In this document: positions 55,645 to 64,000 of the stretch, piece by piece
How positions within the stretch are numbered: position 1 is the first letter of the stretch
Layout of the letters: the number at the start of each line of letters is the position of its first letter
Origin: Mallotus nudiflorus
Lineage: Eukaryota; Streptophyta; Magnoliopsida; Malpighiales; Euphorbiaceae
Assembly: GCA_947683625.1 (NCBI GenBank)
Contig: CANTUR010000168.1
Coordinates: 124,001-188,000, forward strand
DNA length: 64,000 nucleotides
Direction of reading: 5' to 3'
Program-made: the position numbers and the translations under genes
The notes under the pieces: model-generated
The model's input: the letters and a program-made list of their open reading frames with translations, nothing else
What the model was told of the DNA's origin: nothing
Databases searched by the model: none

Positions 55645-58158
55645 CCCACTAATGTCAACATATGGGCCTAAATTCACTCAATTAAATCTTAATGTTAAAA
55701 TAAACTGTAAGCCTAAAATTAACTTTAATGAATCCTAATTAATTAAAATTCTAAGTCTAACCTCCTAAACCTAATTTAATTTTAATAAGGAAACCCTAAA
55801 AAATGTCTATGGTCATTTATTTTATTATTTTACCAAATAAACTAAATTTACTAATTGATTAAAAATCATAATAAACATAAATTAAAGATTTCACTATTTA
55901 TCCTATTATTGGGCAATTACAAATGAATTTATAGAAATTAAAACAAACAAAAAAAATACACTTAATGAACAGAAGAATTAAAAAAATAGAAACAAAAAAA
56001 AAAGAAAAGAAAAATTATGGCCTATTTCCGATTGGAAATAGGTGAAAAAAATTTTCTAAAAAAAAATTGTTTTTTGGGCTTGGTCCGATGGTTCCGTGTT
56101 ATGTTCCTAGTTTCTCCGATTCTCACTGTGTTTACGTGAAAAACAAAAAAAAAAAAACAAAAAAAAAACAAATTAGTCACCCAAAATCAAATTAAATGTA
56201 ATTGAAATAAAAGAAGAAAATAATAAGGATGGTTGATGCATGCCCAGATTTCACCATCTATGTATAAGAAGTTTGTAGCTCGATTTGATATATAATCAAG
56301 ATCTTGAATAAAAAGGAGCTAAAAAGGCTTCTTTTTGAAATGAGGATTTTACGAAACTTTGATGTGAAATTCTTTTCATAAACCTAAGTAAAAATTCCTG
56401 CTCTAAAAAAGTTATCCTTTTTCCATTTGGAGTTCACCTATTTATAAATGAACTCTGATAATATTCAGGATGAAAAATCTAGATAATTAATACTTATTTA
56501 AAAATAAATCTAAATAATTAATATTTATCTAAAATAAATAAAAGAGAAAGAGTTGTTATCTGATAACTTAGATAATTAATATGATAATTATAAGGTTAAT
56601 TATCTAGATTAAATCAAATGTAAATTAATAAGACTAAATAATAAATAGAAAAATTCCCATTAAAACCTTATTTTCAATTCAAAATAGGTGCATTTTTTAT
56701 CGAAATTTTGGTTTTTTTCAGATCAAAAAGTAATTATTTCTGATAACTAATTTTTGAAACTCCTGAGCTGAACGTCCTGTAAAGCACTGAACAGAGGATA
56801 AGGTGAGAGGTGGAGGGAATCTCCACAAACACTCTGATGACTAAGTTAGAGAATAGAAACCGGGAGGAGGAAAGATAGCTTGAATATATATGTGTGAATG
56901 AGATGTGCCCTTATGAGGGATATATGGTTCTATATATAGCGATACTCAAACCTGGGAGGAATGAGATTCCTTGCGGATCAGTGAATCATAGTTTTTGTAG
57001 GAGAGTGTTACTTCTTCGGTTAAAATTTCTCATTGAAATAGTTCCTTGGACGAATCTGTCTTCTTCCTTATTCACGTGTTTCTATTTAGGGGGGTAGAAG
57101 ATCCCTAATTAAGTGGGAACATTCAAGTTGGTATTAATTTCTAACAAAAAATTTATAAATATGAAACCTTTCATTAAACTTTTGAAATAATTGTCAATTT
57201 AGTCCTTTCAATTTAATCTAAATTTTATAAACTAAATCCAAACTATTGAATTAATTACCAAATTTTATCATTGGGTCTTTAAGAGCATTCGACTTAAATT
57301 TATTTCAGAATTGGATACTTACAGTATTCAAAAGTAGTAGCTCATAACATCGTAGAATATATTTATAAAATATTAAGTTTGTACCGGGGTTTGGACTAGT
57401 TGTACATTATTAGTAGCCACCGAAAGTTCTATGAGCCGGGAGTTTTTGTCTATGCTTTAATTGTCTGTAACCGTGTGACACTTTAAATCCTATCACTTTG
57501 GGATCATTAAAAATATAATCAAATTTCAAATTTTAAATATAATCATTAAAAAAATTAGATAAAATTATTATTTTTTACAGTAGCGGTTACCTCGCCACTT
57601 TAAAGAATGGGTTCATGTGATCATCCTACTGAACCATTTGATGCTTTTCAATAATTCCTATAATACAGTATATAAACTATAAAGCAATAATAACTTTATT
57701 AGTCTTATAAATTATAAAGTGTTTCTACAATAAACATATGTGTATATGCATAAATAAAACAAAATCCATTAAATTAATTTTAGTTTCATCATGGCCATTG
57801 ATTTATAAAACAAGTATCGGTCCAATTATTTAATTTAAATTTATCTCACTCCTTTTATGAAAGAGTTCGTAGCAAATGCTGGAATTGTTACATTGATGCT
57901 AAAATCATTGTTACATTGTACACATAATTTATGCAGCCACTAGTAGTGGTGGCGCTCTCCTTTTTCCTTCACATATTGCTACTCAAAATCCTGCAAAGAG
58001 CCCAAATGCACTCATCTTATTAGATTGAATATTACACCTTGCAAGCTATGATACATTCAAGTGCACATTGACACCAAAGATAATGGTTGAGTTGAAAGAC
58101 TGTATAGTGCAAAACCCAAATGCAATTTCATTTTAAAAATAAATTGGCATATCGAGTT
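55645..58158. other. continuation of the left duplicated block, non-coding
   Basis: It begins with the second CCCAC and aligns with 63259-64000 for as long as the window lasts. It is A/T-rich with several poly-A and poly-T runs, and no gene is supported; the open frame at 56894-57097 shows no recognisable feature. If the duplication is tandem, the whole stretch belongs to the first unit. Confidence 0.65.
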
Positions 58159-58668
58159 AAAACTCTAGTAATAGTACTAGATACTGGACGTAAAAATTGA
58201 CAAACATCTATCATTGGAATGATAAAAATAGACATGAATAATAATATAGAAGTAGCTTATATTGCTCCAAACTTCAATGTCACTATAGAAGATTTTTAGA
58301 TTATTGACTTTAAACATATTAAATTATCTATCCAAACAAAAGGATATGATAATTGTAAAGGACATAATCTTTTATTAGATATAACATTTCTTAGAAAAAC
58401 CATGAATTCAATCAACAATAGATATAAAGTTAATGTTGATGGTCTTATAGCACACTTATAGTCTCATGGAATTAATTTCTTAAAACCTATAGAAATTAGT
58501 TCAGAAGCCTTTTGTAGGATTAAAATGGAGAATAAATGCAATAGGAAATAATCAACTAATAATTACTCCAACTAATGCTAGTACATTTGAAAATCTGAAT
58601 GGATCATTATCCACTAGATTTACAAATTATACACATACTTGCACTCCTCATGAAGAAGATGATGAGTA
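58159..58668 (+). pseudogene. movement protein, right copy, C-terminal part
   Basis: Homologous to 28664-29161. It carries the shared TGA (58198-58200), an extra stop after VTIEDF (near 58298), a 9-base insertion and a further frameshift near 58510 (SEAF). It ends HEEDDE as in the left copy. Confidence 0.82.
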
Positions 58669-58820
58669 AACACATGAAATGAATATTCAATTAATGAATC
58701 TAGAAGAAGATTCTTATAATTACAAAATTTCATTTCCTAAGGAAAAGGAAATGGAAATGGAATTTACATTCTCCTAACTCAAAGAGTTCGAAGAAAACAT
58801 GAAAAAAGCATAACAATTGG

Positions 58821-59470
58821 ATGAAACACAATCCATTTATTCTGACCCAAAAGGAAACATTAGGATACAAAATAAGCCTAAGACCATATATTAAGAATCT
58901 TTTAAAATATACTAGTCCTTTGTATAACAAAACATCAGTTAAAGGACAAAGAATCTTTAACAATGAAAACATTAAATTATTTAGGCAATTAAAAGAAACT
59001 GCTTCTAATTTTCCACCTTTACATCTTCCTTTAGATACATATTATCTTGTTATTGAAATAGATAGCCGTAAGGACAAATGGGGAGGAGTTCTTTCAATGA
59101 AACTAAACCAATATAGTCCAAAGTCTGAAGAAAGAATTTGTAGATATGCCTCAGGCAACTACAAAGAAAAGGATACTTGACATCATTAAATTATGAGATA
59201 CTTGCCATAATCTGTGTTTTAGAAAAAATTGAATTATTTATTTGCGGAAAGAAAAAAATTACAATTAAAACATATTATGATTCTATTATCAAGTTTTTTA
59301 ACTCTACAGGTACTAGTAAATGTACTGCCAACAGATGGTTAAAATTCAAAGAAGTAGTCCTTTCAAAAGGAGTTGTTATTCATTAGGATCATATAAAAAG
59401 AAAAGAAAATCATTTGGTAGATATGTTATCCAGAAAGCTCATCTAACATATTTCTTTACAGGAAATCATA
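58821..59470 (+). pseudogene. RT thumb and RNase H, right copy
   Basis: Frame 58821-59180 has ETLGYKISLRPYIKNLLKY, NNENIKLFRQLKE, then IEIDSRKDKWGGVLSMKLNQYS, keeping the Trp lost in the left copy. A single-base loss near 59170 (YKEKD..) shifts the frame to 59177-59386 (ILAIICVLEKIELF, KTYYDSIIKFF). The first Asp of RNase H is kept (EIDSR); the next Asp in YYDS is kept. It shares the TAG at 59384-59386. The RT palm is absent. Confidence 0.85.
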
Positions 59471-59735
59471 TGGCTTTAAGGAGAGCCATCAATATCAGAC
59501 ATGGTGACAAAACTACTCCCCAAACAATGAAGTTTGGAAAGCAAGAACTTACGCTTTTCTCTTTAGAAAAGTAATTCAACAACAACACATTTGATAGAAG
59601 ATCCTTTGACAGTGTTAAGCTCTGTTTAATTAATAATATATGGAACTTACCAACTACTAAAGGGGGATCAAAATTGAAAATTCAGTCATTAATACAATTA
59701 AGAATTACTTCATATTCATATAGAAGAAACCCAAA

Positions 59736-59933
59736 ATGAAAAAATTCTCTTACTATGCATTATTTACAGGTCCTAAAAGAGGTGCTTATGCCTTTTGGAA
59801 TGAAATTGACATAGAAATTCAATCTCTTCAGTCTCAACACTTTAATCCTTATTATAAAGGATTCTATTCACATTATGAGCTCTTTGAATATCTTAGAACC
59901 CACATAGGTATAGATTATTTTATAGAATCATAA
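59736..59933 (+). pseudogene. viroplasmin-like ORF, right copy, truncated
   Basis: ATG at 59736. The product reads KFSYYALFTGPKRGAYAFWNEIDIE, then NPYYKGFYSHYELFEYLRTHIGIDYF, and stops after IES. The N-terminal hybrid-binding-like domain is complete (with Trp). The rest is removed by the deletion whose junction is near 59923-59930. Confidence 0.75.
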
Positions 59934-59993
59934 CTTAGAAGATTATTCTCTATGCTTTGAGCAATCTGAGTTATAAATCTGTTTAGCTGGAAA

Positions 59994-59999
59994 AATAAA
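59994..59999 (+). promoter_or_regulatory. EPRV polyadenylation signal, right copy
   Basis: AATAAA matches 34811-34816. The upstream TATA box is deleted here. Confidence 0.55.
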
Positions 60000-60807
60000 G
60001 TTTGTAATAGTTGGCCATACTATGGTTGGCTAAGGCACTTTCCTCCTTCAAAGGAAGTATTTGTATATTGTAATCCTTACAATAAAAGCATGAGGTATTA
60101 TCTTTATTTATAAACTCTTATTATTTCAATAACTTTTATTGTGTTCATTTGAAATCTTGTTTTTGTTCATTTATATCTTATATATAATGGAACCTTACTG
60201 GTTTCCCTCTAGGAACTTTGTTTAGCCAATTATGCTGTTAAAAGCTTAAGCGTCAAAGATAGTACCATTAGGATGTAAAGAAATCTATGTAGTGGTGTGA
60301 GGATAAAAGATATAAGGATGTATTAAGCAAGATAAGTAAAATACGACATCCTGATAAGTTACTGAAATAGGAAAAAGTTTTAGAAGAAGTTACCCTTATA
60401 GCTTAAACTTGAAAGATTATGATATATAGGGAAAATCCTTTGAAGAACTTGTATAATATATTTTAGCAAAGAATCTCCAAAATTGTCATGAGCACTATAG
60501 AAATTTTTTAAAAAACTTCTATTTGTTAGATTTACAAAGCATAAATAGTCTTACTTCACTTAGGCAATAAGCTCTTAGATATATAGAAAAAGAAGAAAAG
60601 AATCACTTTGAGTATCATGATGAAACTTATGATTGTTCTGAAGTAAACTAAAGAAATTTCTTAATTTAGGGTTTGGCAGATCAATTAGATGTTTTAATTA
60701 AACATTTTCCAAAATATCCCATACTTGGAATTCATAAATAATTCTCTAACACCCAAATATGTATCACATAATGACATGGACACTGATAGAGCATCTACAA
60801 GGTCCAT

Positions 60808-61035
60808 ATGAGTATTAGACAAACCATATCTAATATTAATCATCATATAGAAATAGAACTATGTAATTTAATAGCAGTAGAAGTTAGATATGATCAGTTA
60901 ATTAGTAGAAAAAATGAATTATATTTTTCTGGTTGTAATACATCTGGCTTGAATCATTACATTACAAATACTAAGTGGAATATACAGTACACTAAAAATC
61001 GTATTCAATACTTGGAAGATTGCTTAGTCTCTTAA
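60808..61035 (+). CDS. small EPRV ORF, right copy (75 codons, intact)
   Basis: Product MSIRQTISNINHHIEIELCN..., ending QYLEDCLVS. It is uninterrupted with a normal ATG, unlike the two left copies. It has no recognised domain; a Glu/Leu/Ile-rich helix lies in residues 13-30. A leader-like region with several short upstream ORFs precedes it. It might encode a viral protein or be the start of a longer ORF lost by the integration break just downstream (61093). Confidence 0.45.
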   Translation: MSIRQTISNINHHIEIELCNLIAVEVRYDQLISRKNELYFSGCNTSGLNHYITNTKWNIQYTKNRIQYLEDCLVS

Positions 61036-61093
61036 TCACTTTAACTTCTATACTTGGAAGATTGTTTAGTCTCTTGTTCACTTTAACTTCTTA

Positions 61094-63258
61094 TTATTAC
61101 TTGTAATCTCTACTCCCAACCTCACTTTCTATTTATTTTATGCTCTATTTATGTTTATTCTATTATTTAATTTCCTTTATTTTTTCTTTTATTTTGTTAT
61201 CTACTTCATATTTGTTTATGTTACTTTATTGTTACTTGCAATCTCTACTTCCAACCTCAGTTTCTATTTATTTTATGCTCTATTTATTATTTATTTTTCT
61301 TCATTTCAATTTTATATTACCATATTTATTATCTCTACATTCTCTATACACAATCTCTCATTCTTTACTTTTTTATTTTATTTTTAATTTACAATTTAAT
61401 GCCTAATTTGTCATTTGCTTCCTTATATTCTTCTTTTATTTAATTTCAATATTATTTTCTACTCTCAAGCACTATTTTTTAATATTTGTTTATTATTTAT
61501 TGTCATTTAATTTTGTGACTTGATTCTATATCTCATCTCATTTTTCTTTCTATTTTATTTCATTTAGTTATTTATTATTTCCATATTTATATTTCTACAA
61601 TATTAGCTTTTTTTTCTTTATATTAATTGTTATTTGTGAAATGTTTCTAGCTTAGTTCCTGTCTAAACCTCAATTTCTATTTTAATTTCATTTAAGTCAT
61701 GTATTTGTTTTTTTAAAAATGTTTATACATGCCTTTACAATGCCATTTTTCATTTATTTAATCTCTTTATTGCATTTGTAATTTATTTCTTGTCTTAACA
61801 TATACCCATTTTTCTTATCTTATTAAAATTAATGTTTATTTAATTTTTATACTTTTCTATTCTCATCGCCTTCCTCAATCTCTATTATTTTCTAGTTTAT
61901 TACTATGATAGTGGTTTGTCTTCTTTTCTTTATTCAATTTTAATTATTATTTTATGACCTTTTGCCACATTCCTAATTTCTTTTATTATATTTTGTGAAT
62001 ATTTGTTGGTGTGTTACATTTTGTGTGTTCATTCACAATGTTGAAATTCAACCAAAATCTCAAAATTAATTATTTTATTTTCTTCTTTTAAAACCATTTA
62101 TATTGATTGTTGGGATGATAATGAGGCCATAATTTGTAATGTGCATTCAATTTATCCAAGGTACACGATTTACATCTTGTAGCCTAATTTGATAAGTTGT
62201 ACACATTATTAGTTAAAGGCCTTAGTTTGACTACTTAATCATCATAAATTTGACCTTTTTAGTATCTTTTAACTACCATTTTCTTTATTTTGTCAAAGGA
62301 ATCTTATTTAATTCTTTTTATGAAATTTCCAAATATATATTTTTTTATCTTATTTACTATTTTCATTTTAAACATCAATTTTTTCTTAAAATAATGACCA
62401 AAAATGTCAAAAAATAAGGACAAGTTGAAGCAGAGGAGTCTAGGTGAGTGTTTGTTCCTCTAATCTCCATTCTTTTAATTTTATTATTATTGTTATTATT
62501 CATTTTATTTTCCATTTGACATAATTAGGATGGCTTGCATAGAAATTCTCATGACATGTGTGCCATAGTTATGTTATAATTATGTGCTATCATGACCATA
62601 ACATGTAAATATGCTTTGATTCCATACCATGATTATGCCATGTATATTCATTATGTCATTATGATTGCCATGACATGTGTATGTACATCATGTTAGTTCA
62701 ACACCTGCTATGTACATCAGGTTAGTTCAATACTTGCCATGATCATACATCATGTTTTGTTGTGTTTATTTATTTATTACGATTTATATGTTTATGCATT
62801 TTGTCATGCTCATGCATCATTTTATCAAATTGTTATTATGTGCTTGTGTGGGATATATTGTGCTTGAATTTATGTGTGATGGTTGATCCAAAGTGGTACA
62901 AATTCTTTGGAAGCATTGTATTAAATTAGTAAGGCCGACCCTGCTCAACATCTAGGTAATATGGAGATGCCTCAAAATAAATGAGTATGCTCCTGCTGAA
63001 ATCACATCCAAACCCAATAGTTTATCCTACTGGCGAATTTTGGTTCTAAGTGAGGGATCCAAGTTTACCTAGTCCTTAATCGGACAATTTCTCAAGTGAT
63101 ACTAACTATCGATTCCTATTTCTCTTAGTTGGGTGGAAGGTTGTAAGTGCACTTATATCATCCCTAAACTCTTCCATTTTTCCCCTCACATTCCCTCTGT
63201 TTTTTCGTAACACAAAAAAAAAAAAAGGATTGTAATCCAAATAGTATCGAGTCAGACC
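61094..63258. other. AT-rich flank, right copy
   Basis: Copy of 35911-38335 without the AT-rich piece and the 47-bp duplication found there. No gene is supported. Confidence 0.75.
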
Positions 63259-64000
63259 CACTGATATCAACATATGGGCCTAAATTTACTCAATTAAATC
63301 TTAATGTTAAAATAAGCTGTAAGCCTAAAATTAACTTTAATGAATCCTAATTAATTAAAATTCTAAGTCTAACCTCCTAAATCTAATTTAATTTTAATAA
63401 GGAAATCTAAAAAATGTCTATGGTCATTTATTTTAATATTTTACCAAATAAATTTAATTTACTAATTGATTAAAAATCATAATAAACATAAATTAAAGAT
63501 TTCACTATTTATCCTGGGGCAATTACAAATGAATTTATAGAAATTAAAACAAACAAAAAAATACACTTAATGAACAAAAGAATTTTAAAAAATAGAAACA
63601 AAAAAAAAAAGAAAATAAAAAATATGGCCTATTTCCGATTGGAAATAGGTGAAGAATTTTTTTTTTTTTAAATCGTTTTTTGGGCTTGGTCCGATGGTTC
63701 CGTTTTGTGTTCCTAGTTTCTCCCAATTCTCACTGTGTTTACGTGAAAAAAAAAAAAAAACAAATTAGTCACCCAAAATCAAATTAAATGTAACTGAAAT
63801 AAAAGAAGAAAACAAGAAGAAGAAATAATAAGGATGGTTGATGTATGCCCAGATTTCACCATCTATGTATAAGAAGTTTGTAGCCAGATTTGAATAAAAA
63901 GGAACTAAAAAGGCTTCTTTTTGAAATGAGGATTTTACGAAACTTTGATGTGAAATTGTTTTCATAAAACTAAGTAAAAATTCCTGCTCTCAAAAAGTTA
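63259..64000. other. right copy across the empty Tat-B site
   Basis: The sequence passes from the equivalent of 38335 straight to the equivalent of 55650 (GACCCACTGATATCAACATA), with one CCCAC and no element. It then follows 55650-56420 to the window end. It is non-coding and A/T-rich. Confidence 0.85.

Larger units (their letters stand above)
58159..61093 (+). mobile_element. endogenous pararetrovirus, right copy, partial
   Basis: It begins abruptly inside the movement protein (equivalent to 28664) and runs through RT thumb/RNase H, the start of the viroplasmin-like ORF, a jump to the polyadenylation region, the leader and the small ORF. The left-copy part from about 30395 to 34758, including the nested LTR site, is missing. 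The left-copy internal deletion of coat, protease and RT core is shared, as are the TGA after RHKN and the TAG after the RNase H AIH/VIH. So both copies come from one already defective ancestor. Confidence 0.88.

Noticed and set aside
56894..57097. Open frame in the flank of the left copy
   Set aside because: No domain, no conserved counterpart visible in the window, and codon use like the surrounding non-coding DNA.

Overview
The window is repeat-rich, AT-rich plant nuclear DNA, most likely from a eudicot. The evidence is a Sirevirus-type Ty1/copia element, two Tat/Ogre-type Ty3/gypsy elements, an endogenous pararetrovirus (Caulimoviridae) and plant-only domains (plant mobile domain, DUF7745-like). 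I found no intact host gene, no tRNA or rRNA and no CRISPR. Every large reading frame is broken by stops or frameshifts. The species cannot be named from the sequence. Layout: (1) 1-5823, the 3' part of a Sirevirus-like copia element (integrase, RT, RNase H), a spacer with about nine polypurine tracts, then an LTR with a 193-bp triplication in its U3. (2) 6596-21055, a full-length old Tat-like element (Tat-A) with 1.8-kb LTRs. A DUF7745-like ORF stands upstream of pol in sense, gag and protease are not recognisable, and a plant-mobile-domain (PMD) gene lies antisense between pol and a tandem-repeat 3' UTR. (3) 22199-23945, a gypsy gag fragment whose 3' end has expanded into a 27-bp minisatellite. 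(4) 26787-35910, an endogenous pararetrovirus locus with a movement protein, an RT thumb and RNase H, and a viroplasmin-like ORF. The coat, protease and RT core are deleted, and about 0.45 kb is repeated at both ends. A minus-strand LTR retrotransposon (30514-33655) is nested in it. (5) 38336-55644, a second Tat-like element (Tat-B) with 2.0-kb LTRs and a perfect CCCAC target duplication. It has gag, protease, RT, two RNase H domains and integrase, then antisense DUF7745-like and PMD genes, then two tandem-repeat families. (6) 58159-64000, a second, younger-looking copy of the pararetrovirus plus its 3' flank. It lacks the Tat-B insertion, so it preserves the empty target site. The history reads as: pararetrovirus integration and internal deletion, duplication of a block of about 9 kb, then Tat-B insertion into the left copy. 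The nested LTR element also interrupts only the left copy, but the corresponding site in the right copy is deleted, so its timing relative to the duplication cannot be read. The most unusual content is the pair of antisense genes in the Tat elements. The Tat-B PMD gene has at least five GT-AG introns readable on the minus strand, and Tat-A shares the last intron and the C-terminal exon. The DUF7745-like gene is sense and 5' of pol in Tat-A but antisense and 3' of pol in Tat-B. Tat-B also carries clustered palindromes of the GAGGCGATCGCCTC type in its LTRs, in the first intron of the antisense PMD gene and just upstream of the antisense DUF7745-like gene.
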